From positions 11,130,447 to 11,194,446 of the forward strand of contig OX578281.1 of assembly GCA_951217055.1 (NCBI GenBank): a DNA stretch of 64,000 bases, read 5' to 3'. Below are positions 1-11,070 of this stretch, in pieces (within the stretch, counting starts at the first letter, position 1; each line of letters begins with the position of its first letter). This stretch comes from Gerris lacustris. Lineage: Eukaryota; Arthropoda; Insecta; Hemiptera; Gerridae. The position numbers and the translations under genes are program-made. The notes beneath the pieces were generated by a model that was not told where the DNA came from, ran no database searches, and worked only from the letters and a program-made list of their open reading frames with translations.

Positions 1-300
1 CAGACACACCAACACGTAATCCACATCTTTGAGTACCGAGCACTGTCCACTCTTTACTCTACCATGCCACAAGCTCGACTGACCGCCTCCGCTCCCTCTC
101 TCCCGGCCCGGGCCGCGGTTGCATTCCCACGGCCGGGGCCCGAGAGAAAAAGCTGACAAAGCAGTCTGCCCGGCCGGCCATCTTCGTCTCCCACTCACTC
201 TCGCACATTCCTCATACTCTCACTCAAACACTCACTCACACTCACTCAGTCACTCTCCCAACCTTAGCCCCAGTCCCCAGCCTTACAGTACCTAAAATAA
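1..300. other. GC-rich segment of unknown nature
   Basis: Bases about 60-180 are strongly GC-rich (CCCGGCCCGGGCCGCGG, CGGCCGGGGCCC, CCGGCCGGCC) in an otherwise AT-rich window. They are followed by CACTCACT-type simple sequence and then AATAAA-like signals near 297 and 319. No long ORF is present. It could be a promoter or CpG-type island, or the end of a transposable element cut by the window edge. I cannot choose between these. Confidence 0.4.
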
Positions 301-555
301 ATGAATGATTAAAATACAATAAAGAAAGGTTATAACCAGAAAACCATTTCTGGGTATCCTTTGTTATTTTTAATTTGTTAATTATTTTTTAAAATAATTA
401 ACTAAAAATTAAAGTTAATTAAAATTTAAAATAAATTGTGGAATAAATAATAAATGTGACAAAACCCTCCCAAAAAATAAAAATAGTGGAAAAAAACGAT
501 ACTTGAATATATAATAAAAATAAAATAAAGTATCTTAATTTAAGGTGAGTTTTTA

Positions 556-800
556 TTTTTGCTTCCGAGCTTACCGAAGGTAACGGAAGCATTGTGTTCA
601 CTTTTGAGAACGAAAAACTTTTATGCCTCCGATTTTAAAAATTCCAAGACAGAAATCCGTTTCAGACCTCAGGGAACATTTTTGGTCTCGTGTCTGTCTG
701 TCTGTCTGTCTGTGTGTCCGCGAATTATGAAACGTGTGACGATAACTTGAGTAAATGTCAACCGATTTTGATGAAATTTGGTAGACTCGTTCATTTTACC
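556..800 (+). repeat. Interspersed repeat family R, copy 1
   Basis: The copy starts with GCTTCCGAGCTTACCGAAGG, then has CAAGACAGAAATCCGTTTCAG, a GTCTGTCTGTC tract, and ACCGATTTTGATGAAATTTGG. The same order of blocks appears, in either orientation, near 3930-4095, 6958-7110, 24868-25032 and 27640-27737. No coding capacity is conserved, so this is a short non-autonomous interspersed repeat. The short ORFs that cross it are incidental. Confidence 0.7.
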
Positions 801-2212
801 AATGCCCAGGACGAGTTCGTTGGACAACGTTATCCGTCCAAGCGTTCACGAGCAACGCTCGCGTAAACGAGAACTTCAAATTTTAAATTGGAATTTTAGT
901 TCGGGAAAAAAATCTAACTTCATCTATTCAATGAGACAAATATTTTTTTCAAATACAATTTTTTAGTAAAACCAACAGTGACACCGCTATGAAGTGTTAA
1001 AGATCGCTAAAACTATTAATAGTTATTACACAAAATAAACAATATAACAATAAAGTAATATAACAATAATTTTAATGTTAATGTAACAATAAAGTACATG
1101 ATAGGATGCGAGGAAGCTATGTGCCACACTAATTGGCAGTCTATTTATTTTAAAATTCTGTTTTATAAATATGAATTATAAAATTAAGTAATAAATTATA
1201 TGTGTAGAGTAAAAACAATGTTAAACATGTTTCAAGTCAATTTATGGATGTTGTAGGTATGTTTATGACCACGAGAGGGTCGGATTATTGCGAATAAGAG
1301 AAAATATTATATTTATCTTGGCTTTAAATATATTTCGTATTTTCTACATGCTATATAAATCAAAAGATATTATCTAAATTATCATTTTGTCCACGTTTAA
1401 TGAAATACGCATTTAGGTAATAATTTGCCAAACTTATGGTGCCATATTAATTTCAAATGTCCATTGCACTTGTAATATTGAATATAAAAGAATGTGACCT
1501 TAATGGGAATCGAAACTGGTCCAAATAACTCCACTTTTAATTCATAGTGGGATTACATTATGTTATACTCATGTGGTCATTCGTTCAATAGGACATGAGC
1601 AAACTATGTGCCACGCTAATTGGCTAATAAACTATTTTTCCCGATAATACATTTTTTGGCATTTGCCATGTAGCCATAGTGATTTTCCGCTTAGGTCTTT
1701 CTTATATTTAATTTCAGTTTATTACTTTTCTTATTTTTTTAAATTTTGATATTAATGACTGATAAACATGTATAGATTAACTTGTACATGTTATGTGGAT
1801 TCCTTTTTACTATGTAATAGTAATTTATATGTGAAAGATTGCTGAATGAGTCTATTGCAATACAGCGTTTTAAGAAATGAGTCTCTATGCATTGACAATA
1901 ATGTGACTAATAATGTGCTCAAGATCCTCCTCAAAACCACATTTTGTACATTGTTGATTTTACTTTTCCTATTCTAAAAAAATAAAAATTACATATGCCG
2001 CAATTGGCTCTCAATCTACTAATGGTTGTCACCATTGATCTGGTCGCTGTTGTACCTCTGTACCTTTTGGGGGTTGGCCCAAAAAGATTATTAATTGATT
2101 TATAAAATCTTGCTCAGGAGGTTGTATCGTGATACTGTTTCCAACGTTGCATAGTTGTTTGGTACATCCATGCTAAATTATCACTAACTGGGACCTAATA
2201 TTATGTGCCATA
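801..2212. other. AT-rich stretch without gene
   Basis: No conserved coding sequence is recognised. A short phrase, CTATGTGCCAC(A/G)CTAATTGGC, occurs near 1118 and again near 1604, so some of this is decayed repeat. Nothing else can be supported. Confidence 0.5.
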
Positions 2213-2214
2213 TA

Positions 2215-3256
2215 CAGGGTGACTGGCGATATATGTGAAAAAATAAAGTAGGTTGTTCTATGACTTATGAGCTACAAAAAACACTATATAAACCATGGGT
2301 CAATTGTGATCCGTTTTCCCGCCAGATCAAATTTTATGATTTTTTTAAGATTGCATACCTTTGCTCATAAAAACACTTATTGCTCCAAAAGTATAAAAGC
2401 TAGAAAAAATTTGTTGGTATCGTTGTAAAACTGACATAATTTCCAAGGAGAAAAGTGTAAATTTAATTATCATGCACTCAAATTACATGACAAAAAATGT
2501 ATACACATTTTTTTTTTAAGAAAAAGGTTAAGAACCGAGCTTAAACTTTTCGGACTTCAGGAAAAACTTCCTTATTTACTAAAGTTTCGATCAATATTAA
2601 TATTATTACCCATTCATAAGGCGGAAATTTTAGTAAACTTCTCTGAAAGTAAAAAAAGAACCATGTTTATTGTTACTATTGTTGACACATAGATGAGTAT
2701 ACTAATACTAAACCATTCTTGCCTTTTTTATATGCTTTTATTTATTTACTCACCTGTAAGTCAACAATATACATGTTTTTTTTTACTTTCAGAGAAGTTT
2801 ACTAAAATTTCTGCCTTATGAATGGGTAATAATATTAATATTGATCGAAACTTTAGTAAATAAGGAAGTTTTTCCTGAAGTCCGAAAAGTTTAAGCTCGG
2901 TTCTATATCAAGTAATGGAACCACAAAAAAATAAAATTTTTAATTTTTTTCTTACAAATAAAATTTGTATACATTTTTTATCATGTAATTTGAGTCCATG
3001 AAAATTAAATTTACACTTTTCTTCTTGGAATTTTTTTTCAGCTTTACAACGATACAAAAAATTTTGTTCCAGCTTTTATAATTTTGGAGCAATGAGTGTT
3101 TTTATGAGCAAAGGTATACAATCTTAAAAAAAATCATAAAATTTGACCTTGCGGGAAAACGGGTAAGAATTGACCCATGGTTTATATAGCGTTTTTTGTA
3201 CTCCATAAGACGTAGAACCCTCTTCATTTTTTTCACATATATCGCCAGTCACCCTG
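2215..3256. mobile_element. 1.04-kb foldback element with TA duplication
   Basis: Long inverted repeat. It begins CAGGGTGACTGGCGATATA at 2215 and ends with the reverse complement at 3256, and a TA dinucleotide lies immediately outside on both sides (2213-2214 and 3257-3258). The arms (about 2215-2690 and 2760-3256) match for most of their length, with scattered substitutions and indels around a loop of about 70 bp. No transposase ORF is present. The TA duplication and CAGGGTG end fit a non-autonomous derivative of the Tc1/mariner (IS630) superfamily. Superfamily assignment is inferred from the ends only. Confidence 0.8.
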
Positions 3257-3258
3257 TA

Positions 3259-3929
3259 TAACTGCGAGTTCTTCAATAGTTCCACATTCATTATCCATAT
3301 AATTTATGATTTCATTAGGTTCTATACCGGCGTGACCTCTAAGCCATACAATAACGACCTGTTTATTTTGCTTTTTTATATCATTTAGAATTTATAATAC
3401 TCGATAACAAATAATTGGAAAGTACAGCGTTGGTTTTATTTTTTATACCTTCAAACCGTACTTAAACTATCAGTAGAATTTGTAGTTACTGGATGTCAAC
3501 AGAGATTTCAGAGCTGCTAAAATTGCTATTAATTCAGCTGTAAAGCTCGATAATACTTGAATTTTAGAAAATATAATGTATTATTATTTATCAATAAAAG
3601 AACTTCTTGTTTCTTAAACTTACTCTGCTCAAACATTTTAGGATTCGTACGATGAATCATCGGGACCTGCTATCGTAACTTCAGGGTTTTATTTTAGCTG
3701 GCAGGTTGACAGGTTTCTACTATATTCCATCAAACCTCAAATAGAAAGCGAGAAAATAAATTAAATTAAAACTGTCAAATCAATGATTTTATTTATTGAA
3801 AAGAGATTTTATAAAAAAAAATGTCAAACCCTTCTGGAATATTATATAAAAAAATTGTGCAAATAGTGTGTTCGTGGAGTTATTCTTGACCGAAGTAAAA
3901 AAAAAAAAAAAATACTGAGGTTATCGCTT
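3259..3929. other. AT-rich stretch without gene
   Basis: No ORF with family resemblance is present. There is an A-run near 3897-3912. I see no other structure. Confidence 0.4.
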
Positions 3930-4095
3930 AAGGCTTAAGTGACAGACCGACAGACAGACACGGAACCGAAAATGTTCCCTGATGTCTGAAACGGATTTCT
4001 GTCTTGGAATTATTGAAATCGGAGACCTAAAAAATGTTGGTTCCTCAAAAAGATCACATAGCTTCTGTTACCCTCGGTAAGTTCGGAAGCAAAAC
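3930..4095 (-). repeat. Interspersed repeat family R, copy 2
   Basis: Inverted relative to copy 1: GACAGACCGACAGACAGACA, then GAAACGGATTTCTGTCTTGG, ending TTACCCTCGGTAAGTTCGGAAGC near 4089. It has the same block order as the copy at 556-800, read on the minus strand. Confidence 0.7.
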
Positions 4096-4955
4096 AGCTA
4101 GATTAATGTAAGTAAGAGAAATTTACCGGAATGAAATATACAAGATTAATTCAGGTGGAACTACTAGGACTAGGAGGGAGTACATATATAGTATTATAAA
4201 TAGGCTGGAGAGCTGTGAACTTGAGGTAGAACTCTGGGCTGTCTCTAGGGTATTTCATTGCCACTGATCCACCCCCAAACCCCAAACCTTTACCCATTAA
4301 AAGGCTTCTGCCTGCCTCGAGAATTTCAACCCGTCAGGCGCAGATAATGACAGCTTTCGATTGGGGAAAAAAACCCTTTTTTTACTTTAAAGCTATTTTG
4401 TAGAGACAGCATTTTATCCTATACTTAGATATTGATTAGCAAGATTTCTATATAAAGACTTAGAAAGCCTTTTTAAACATTCAAGTACAACTTGAATTCT
4501 GCTATTTAAAGAAGTCTTTAATTAGGTATATTAACCCGAAATAATTATAGCTGTTAGGGGTTTAAACCTTATATGAGTACCTAAGTTGAAGTGATATTCC
4601 AAAAAAAAATTTGTGACTGAAAAATATACCTAAGGACCACCTTAAAAAGGAAAATAGATCAAAACGAACAGTATAAAATAGGTTTAACGAACGGGATTAA
4701 ATTAAATAAGAAATTATGGCATTATGCCACGTGTACGTTGGTTATCAGCAGTTATGTTTACAATAAATTGAAATTAAATAATTAATGATAAAATTGTCTG
4801 TCATTTGTACCGAAGCAAATACATCTAAATGATTTAGCTACAAGTTAATTTTCATTTATACAAATTAAAGTTAAGTTTATACAAATTTTTCCACAATAAA
4901 ACAATCATTCACACAGAATTTAATTTGACAAATTCATAAATAAATGCCGCTGTAT
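4096..4955. other. AT-rich stretch without gene
   Basis: No ORF or repeat is recognised before the satellite array that starts at 4956. A short GC-richer patch lies near 4240-4345. Confidence 0.4.
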
Positions 4956-5739
4956 AAGTGCGTATATTCCTGATGTCTTCGATCCGGGACTTGGTGAGAA
5001 TTTATAAGTGCGTACATTCCTGACGTCTTCGATCCGGACTTGGTGAGAATTTATAAGTGCGTACATTCCTGACGTCTTAGATCCGGACTTGGTGAAAATT
5101 TATAAGTACGTACATTCCTGACGTCTTCGATCCGGACTTGGTGAGAATTTATAAGTGCGTACATTCCTGACGTCTTCGATCCGGACTTGGTGAGAATTTA
5201 TAAGTGCGTACATTCCTGACGTCTTTGATCCGGACTTGGTGAGAATTTATAAGTGCGTACATTCCTGACGTCTTCGATCCGGACTTGGTGAAAATTTATA
5301 AGTGCGTACATTCCTGACGTCTTCGATCCGGACTTGGTGAAAATTTATAAGTGCGTACATTCCTGACGTCTTCGATCCGGACTTGGTGAAAATTTATAAG
5401 TGCGTACATTCCTGACGTCTTCGATCCGGACTTGGTGAAAATTTATAAGTGCGTACATTCCTGACGTCTTAGATCCGGACTTGGTGAGAATTTATAAGTA
5501 CGTACATTCCTAACGTCTTCGATCCGGACTTGGTGAGAAATTATAAGTGCGTACATTCCTGGCGTCTTCGATCCGGACTTGGTGAGAAATTATAAGTGCG
5601 TACATTCCTGGCGTCTTCGATCCGGACTTGGTGAGAAATTATAAGTGCGTACATTCCTAACGTCTTCGATCCGGACTTGGTGAGAATTTATAAGTGTGTA
5701 CATTCCAGACGTCTTCGATCAGGACTTGGTGAGAATTTA
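4956..5739. repeat. 49-bp minisatellite, about 16 copies
   Basis: Head-to-tail units of 49 bp built on AAGTGCGTACATTCCTGACG then TCTTCGATCCGGACTTGGTG and AGAATTTAT. About 16 units fill the interval. Variants are mostly single substitutions (CTGACG/CTAACG/CTGGCG, GAGAATTT/GAAAATTT), and the outermost units are the most diverged, as expected when unequal exchange homogenises the centre. Each unit contains GACGTC and TCCGGA. It is non-coding. Confidence 0.95.
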
Positions 5740-6459
5740 AGATGTATGAAATTAAAATACAGCTGAATACCCTGAGACTAGTTTTGTGAACAAGTTAAAT
5801 GATGAAATTTGAAACACATAAAGTGACTCGTGTACTTGTCGGCAAGCTCCAAGCTCCATGACTTGGTCTTTTGAGCGAGAGGAAATCTCTCTGCTCCGAG
5901 TATTTGCTCAGTATATCTGATGTATGTATATTCCATCGCTTATTAAATTATGCTTGTGTTCCAACACAAGCACAAGTAGAGTGATGCCTTTTTTGAACGC
6001 ACAACTAAACGAGGGAGGTTGCATCGAACAGGTTATGCCGATTTAAGATCCTTTTACGTTATTTGTCAACAAATATCGTAGCTGTACATTATATATTTAA
6101 GTTGACGAATGTGTTGTGTTGATTTGAAGAAATCGTATGCTCAATATTGCCATTGTTAACATGAAATGATAAAAAATTAAATAAGGTAAAATAAAATTTA
6201 AACAACTGTTGGTCTCCACAAGTCTTCAAGAATATCGATTAGCTCTAAATTGATAACTAAGTATAGTTTCCATCGTGAGATGAACTACTTTGAAGAGTAA
6301 ATTAAAATTACTATAAACATCTCTTGTAATATCTGATAAATAGACCTTATTGACACCCTTGTTTTCAGCAATATTATGGCAATCACACATATTTAGTAAG
6401 AGCTTAATTTATCTCCAGAACGAAACCCCGCATCACTTTGGGATCTTTTAGAAAACTAG
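5740..6459. other. AT-rich stretch without gene
   Basis: No conserved coding sequence, repeat or tRNA is recognised here. Confidence 0.4.
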
Positions 6460-6805
6460 CTGGATTACCGTGTTCACTATGGAGTGTTTTATTTGAAATT
6501 TAATAGGCTTATAGTAGTAGTAAGGTGCTAGTACTAGTACTAGACGGGTAGGAGGAACCACTTGTTGGAACCTAGCAATTAGGCCATCTTTTAGGCTTAT
6601 TTTACTAACCCCGTGGTGGAGAGTTGCAGCCACTTCACACATCATACCTCTGTACATTGTACCGCCGAAGCGAGTATGATGTGATCAATAGTGAGCCATA
6701 TAAATCGGAGCATCACGGCGAGGGATCGAACCGCTCTTGATTCAGTGATTGCCGAGCAGACGTGGTAAATAATTTAATCCACACGGCCACGCCGGCTCTC
6801 TCAGG
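6460..6805 (-). mobile_element. tRNA-derived SINE, minus strand
   Basis: Read on the minus strand, the segment starts near 6800 with GCCGGCGTGGCCGTGTGGATTA, in which TGGCCGTGTGG resembles a pol III A box. About 50 nt later comes GAGCGGTTCGATCCCTCGCC, which contains a B box (GGTTCGATCCC). The non-tRNA body then runs to about 6460. It differs from the tRNA-bearing repeats at 8446 and 46915. The spacing and boxes are those of a tRNA-related SINE head. The 3' limit is uncertain because no clean target duplication was found. Confidence 0.6.
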
Positions 6806-6957
6806 TTTATAGTAACTCCGACTACTGTAATCAGCTTTAAAAGTTCCAGGATATGCAAGGATTTTCCTTCCTCAAGGCTACATCCTAAATTGAAGCCCTT
6901 TCCCAAGTAGCATAAACTTCTTAACTTCATATTGTCGTTCTGGGCTCAATTCCCCTT

Positions 6958-7110
6958 CTTTTTGCTTCCAAGCTTACCAAAGGTATAGCTCAATCGTTGT
7001 GATCGTTTTAAAGAATTCAAAACTTTCAAGACAGAATTCCGTTTTCAGGTGTCATGGAACATATTTGGTCAAGTGTTTGTCCAACATTATTTCGAACTGA
7101 CATATATTAA
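6958..7110 (+). repeat. Interspersed repeat family R, copy 3
   Basis: GCTTCCAAGCTTACCAAAGG at 6964, followed by CAAGACAGAATTCCGTTTTCAG and CATGGAACATATTTGGTC. This is a diverged copy of the family at 556-800. Confidence 0.65.
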
Positions 7111-8431
7111 TATCCGATTTCGTTCGGTTATTAATGAAATTTGGATAGTAGGTAATAATTAGCCCATTGTTGATCCCATTTCAACTTTCTGGGTCTTATG
7201 GTTTCCTTTCGACATGCGCTCAAACTTTTTCATTATTAAAATCTATATCTTTAAAAGCAATCATCAATTTCTGCGTTGAATCAGACTAATCCCAGTCCAG
7301 GAATATGATTCATTCTTCAGGAATATGAGCGTTCATGGATATTATCTTAATAGAGTTTATTTCTTAAGAGAAATTTAGCTTGAACCAAACCAGGATTTTG
7401 TTGTGCAGACATGGAATTGGTTTAATTCGACAACGCAGAATTTGATGCACTAAAAGGTTGACTTCAAGGTGTTTTATGGTAAAAGCGTACTTTATAAGAA
7501 TTTTATGGAATTAACGAATACACTAGGATTTTTAATGTTTTTTTTTTTACAAATATCTCGATATCGAAGCTTTTTTTCAGCGTCAAATTTCCCATAAGAT
7601 TCTGAAGTGGTGCAGTTTAGTACGGGAACACCATGTATAAATAGAGGTTTTTAAAATTTTATTGAAGTTTCATATAAATTGTAAATACTACAAACTCATA
7701 ATTAAAAATAAGAAGTAAAAATATCAAATTATTTAAGAAGAAAGAAATTAAACGACACATTTAATTCTGAAGGAAATGCTCTTAAAACGTACTCAAATTA
7801 CACATAAATATAGACCCTTTCAAAGAATTCTTTATAATTTACAAAGAGCATATAGCAAAGAGTTATTAAGATGTTAAATCTACAAGACGGCTTCTGACGT
7901 TTTAAATTAGGTTTCGAAAAGGTCATGTAGACCATTTTATTTTTGTCATAATATAATATCATATTTACAGTTTTATAGGATGAACTTATATGTATGTATA
8001 TTTAGGAAAGGAAATGGAAATCCTAAATAAACAATGAATGGAAAATAACTTAAGTGATAGCAAATAGCAATTTATCAAATTATATATTTCAATATTGTTC
8101 CTGAAGGAAATAGCAAATAACAATTTAATCTTGCCTTGTCTAACTCAATTATAATAATGCTATTATTGAAGTAAATATTTGAATTCAGTGTTTTAACAAT
8201 ATTTAATTGTATACTTAGTAAGACAGTATGATTAGTTATAAATGTAGAAAAGGAATGAAATTGGTATAAACTAAATCACAGATCTATTGACTCATAATAA
8301 TTCTAAGGTACTTCTAGCAATCCTAAAAACTTTAAATATTATATATAGGTAGAGTTTAATGTACAAATAAGGAAAAAATTAAAATACACGAAAAAAATCT
8401 GGTTCTTTCCCCTCTCAAGGCTTTGTTATTC
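7111..8431. other. AT-rich stretch without gene
   Basis: About 1.3 kb of AT-rich DNA with no recognisable ORF, RNA gene or structured repeat. Confidence 0.4.
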
Positions 8432-8647
8432 AAAATAGTTTTTAATTTCATATTTTACGATTTTGGTAGTATTCATACTACTGAAAGATTAAATTTTAAT
8501 TCAAATCAAATTATAATTATTATTAACTACGGGAAACAGACAGAGAAAAACACACACCAGCGCTGGGATTTGAACCACAGGCCTCTATATTTCCAGTATA
8601 GCGCTCTACCAACTAAGCTACGCAGGAGAATGATTTTCTCTGACGTT

Positions 8648-8958
8648 AGTTATAATATGATATATTGATGACTAAGACAATACTTAGACACACTGACACA
8701 CACATACATTCACAAGCTAATCTTGACGTCAGAAGCATTTTCCTATATAAGCTGACCACACCCAAGACTAGCTGCACTTCACTTCATTTTCATTCATTTC
8801 TTTTGCCACTGTATTATTTAATACTTTTAAGGTAAGACGTTGGTGTCTCCAACTCTTACCAAATATATAAGAGACAGTTTATGTAGTTTGTAATTTTGTA
8901 TGTTTATCTCAAAATAAACTTTTTAAAAAAACCAGTTCAGCGAGTGGTTCACTTAATT
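8648..8958 (+). repeat. Errantivirus 5' LTR
   Basis: 311 bp beginning AGTTATAATATGATATATTG and ending CACTTAATT, the AGT...AATT ends typical of errantiviruses. It matches 16927-17237 along its full length by eye. A TATA-like box (TATATAA, 8744-8750) and a poly(A) signal (AATAAA, 8913-8918) are in the expected order, so transcription probably starts shortly after 8775. Confidence 0.95.
8744..8750 (+). promoter_or_regulatory. LTR TATA-like box
   Basis: TATATAA within CCTATATAAGCTGACC of the 5' LTR. The same motif is present in the 3' LTR. It is the likely core promoter element of the provirus, inferred from position and sequence only. Confidence 0.6.
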
Positions 8959-8974
8959 GGCGCAGTCGGTAGGA
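8958..8974 (+). promoter_or_regulatory. Primer binding site (tRNA-Ser)
   Basis: TGGCGCAGTCGGTAGGA, sharing its first T with the end of the LTR. It is complementary to the 3' end of insect tRNA-Ser including CCA, as used by 17.6/297-type errantiviruses. Confidence 0.85.
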
Positions 8975-9128
8975 CAGCCCTGGATCAGTTGAGAGGATAT
9001 CAGCTGAGTTCCGTAGGATTAGCCAGGACACACCTAGAAATTCGAGACTCTGTGGCCCAACCTGTTTCTGGACTTCATCGAGAACAACCAGAGCGGCTGG
9101 ACCTTTCTCCACAGTTTCTCTTCTAAAC

Positions 9129-9145
9129 ATGATATCACTCCTACT
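9129..9145 (+). CDS. env: Candidate first coding exon of env (leader)
   Basis: A short ATG-started stretch of 17 nt upstream of gag, ending at a strong splice-donor-like sequence (CT|GTGAGT at 9146). The large env ORF has no good ATG of its own near its start, but it has an acceptor-like TTTTAG at 15226-15231. The 17 nt leave two bases over, and the env frame after the acceptor needs exactly one base to complete that codon, so the phase matches. Errantivirus env mRNAs are known to be made by splicing a 5' leader to env. The exon itself is inferred, since no transcript was seen. Confidence 0.6.
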
Positions 9146-9305
9146 GTGAGTAAATTTATAATTTGAATGATATATTTGTAAAGGAATAATTGATCAAGGA
9201 ATAATAATCAAAATACTTAAAGTAATTTTTTTTATGAAATAATAATAATTTTTTTTGAAATAATAAATTTTTATATATAATAATAAATTTAATAATCATA
9301 TAAAA

Positions 9306-10574
9306 ATGGCAGAACAAGCCGTGAATTATCAGTTGCTGAAATTATTTATTGACACTATTCCAGCATATAGTGGAAACGTAAACACACTATCGATATTTTT
9401 GAATAACGTTGAAAGCCTATTGACGCAATTCGGCAATAGAGCCAATCCCGCTGACCCTATTAACACATTTTTATTCAGGGTAGTTGTTGGAAAGTTATCC
9501 GGACGAGCTCTGGACCTAATTGGGTCCAGAACCGAATTAAATACATGGGGAGAAATTAAAAATCTATTAACTCTTACTTTTGGCGATCAGCGTAATATTG
9601 ATTGCCTCATTCAGGACCTAATGTCCATAACTCCCAACAGAAACGAAGCTCCATATGATTTTGGCATGAGATGTCAAGACGCAAGATGCTTGATTCTTTC
9701 CAAATTGAATATGCTAGACATAACAGAGGAACAGAAAAGAATCCGAATTGAGGATTATGATGACTTAACACTTAAAACTTATATTAGGGGATTACAAGGT
9801 AATCTGCAAACAAATGTGAGATTGAGAAATCCTAGAAATTTAGAAGTAGCTATGTCATATGTGATAGAAGAAGAAAATTTTCTTTATTCTCTTAGAAGGG
9901 CATCTAACACCCAAAGTAATTATAGTCCTCCACCGAGAGTGACTCCTATGAATAACAATAATAACTTGAGTAACAGAAATAATAATAACTATCAAAGAAA
10001 TAATAATAATTATCAAAGGTATAGCAATAATAACAATTTCAATAATAATAATTCAAGGAATGACAATAATAATTATAATAATAGATTTAACAATCAAAAT
10101 ATGAATAACAATTTTAACAGATTTAATAATAACAATAATCAAAATATGAATTATAATAATAACAACAATGGAAATAATAACAATAGGTTTAATAACCAAA
10201 ATTACAGAAACAATGGTTATAACCAAAATAACCAAAATAATTTTAGAAATAATAATAATAATAATTCCAATTTTAATAATAATTATCCGAGAAATAATTA
10301 CAACGGATATCAAAGAGGACAAGGAACAAATTTCCAAAATAATCAACCAAATAGAAGTCCTCAGAATATTAATAATAATAATAACGCAACTAAACCTAAT
10401 TTAAATACGGCTACTCCAATGGAGGTAGACCGAACAAGGAATACTAGGATGTTCGCCCAAGAAGTGGCTAATACAAGTGATTTTAATGATAATCAAAATC
10501 TAAATTTTGATGCTGACAATCAGCAAAATGATTATCCTTTTCACGAGCCAGCCTCTCAAAACCAAGAGAGCTGA
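9306..10574 (+). CDS. gag: Errantivirus Gag polyprotein
   Basis: 422 aa from ATG 9306 to TGA 10572-10574. The first 200 residues or so form the folded capsid-like part seen in errantiviral Gag. From about residue 215 to 350 the protein is dominated by asparagine with scattered Arg, Tyr, Phe and Gln, encoded largely by AAT/AAC runs, and it takes the place of a CCHC zinc knuckle, which is absent. The basic Asn/Arg-rich tail probably binds RNA (inference). Pol is in the -1 frame and overlaps the end of gag (10532-10574). I see no canonical X-XXY-YYZ slippery heptamer in that overlap, so how pol is reached is unresolved. An A-run follows just after the stop. Confidence 0.9.
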   Translation: MAEQAVNYQLLKLFIDTIPAYSGNVNTLSIFLNNVESLLTQFGNRANPADPINTFLFRVVVGKLSGRALDLIGSRTELNTWGEIKNLLTLTFGDQRNIDCLIQDLMSITPNRNEAPYDFGMRCQDARCLILSKLNMLDITEEQKRIRIEDYDDLTLKTYIRGLQGNLQTNVRLRNPRNLEVAMSYVIEEENFLYSLRRASNTQSNYSPPPRVTPMNNNNNLSNRNNNNYQRNNNNYQRYSNNNNFNNNNSRNDNNNYNNRFNNQNMNNNFNRFNNNNNQNMNYNNNNNGNNNNRFNNQNYRNNGYNQNNQNNFRNNNNNNSNFNNNYPRNNYNGYQRGQGTNFQNNQPNRSPQNINNNNNATKPNLNTATPMEVDRTRNTRMFAQEVANTSDFNDNQNLNFDADNQQNDYPFHEPASQNQES

Positions 10575-11070
10575 TAAAAAAAAAACTTGATGAAAGAAAA
10601 ATTGTAAAACCTAAAGCAACTGATAATAAAAATAAAAAAGAAGTTAAGTTTGTAAAAAGAAATAATACTAATATAAAAATTAATTATCAACCAAATGATT
10701 TACCCTATATTGAGGTACCAGAATTTAATATTAAATTGTTAATTGACACAGGTAGCTCTAAAAGCCTGTTAAGTCCAGACTTCGTAAATAAGTATTTTAA
10801 AAATAAAATTATAAAAGAAAAATTTAAAATTGAGACAGCTCACGATGTAACGGAGCATAATTATACATGTAATATTCCTTTGTTTAAGATTTTTAAAATA
10901 AATGATATGCATAAATTTTATATATTTAGATTTAGCCCAGAATTTGATGGCTTAATTGGATCTGAGTTATTAGAGAAGCTACATGCTTCAATTGATATGA
11001 AAAGTAAATGTTTAAATATGCCAAAGGCGAAAATTCCTATTATATATAGATGTTATAATAAAAAAGTAAT
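10532..11070 (+). CDS. pol: Errantivirus pol, 5' part (protease)
   Basis: This frame opens right after a TGA at 10529-10531, overlaps the gag end by 43 nt and stays open to the insertion point at 11070. It contains the retropepsin active-site signature LIDTGSS (from about 10739) and, downstream, the GLIGSELL segment expected near the protease C-terminus (about 10950). The open frame happens to run into the inserted DNA and stops at 11176, so the last 35 or so codons of that ORF are not viral. Reverse transcriptase and the rest of pol lie beyond the insertion in the same phase. Confidence 0.85.

Noticed and set aside
4956..5739. CRISPR-like array of 49-bp periodic repeats
   Set aside because: The whole unit is conserved with no unique spacers, and the genome is eukaryotic. 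It is a minisatellite.
8550..8630. Functional tRNA gene on the minus strand
   Set aside because: The T stem has mismatches, the unit sits in a repeated SINE body, and a related copy with a different anticodon arm exists at 46970. It is a tRNA-like SINE head.
10053..10346. Minus-strand and alternate-frame ORFs rich in isoleucine
   Set aside because: They are shadows of the AAT-rich, asparagine-coding part of errantivirus gag.
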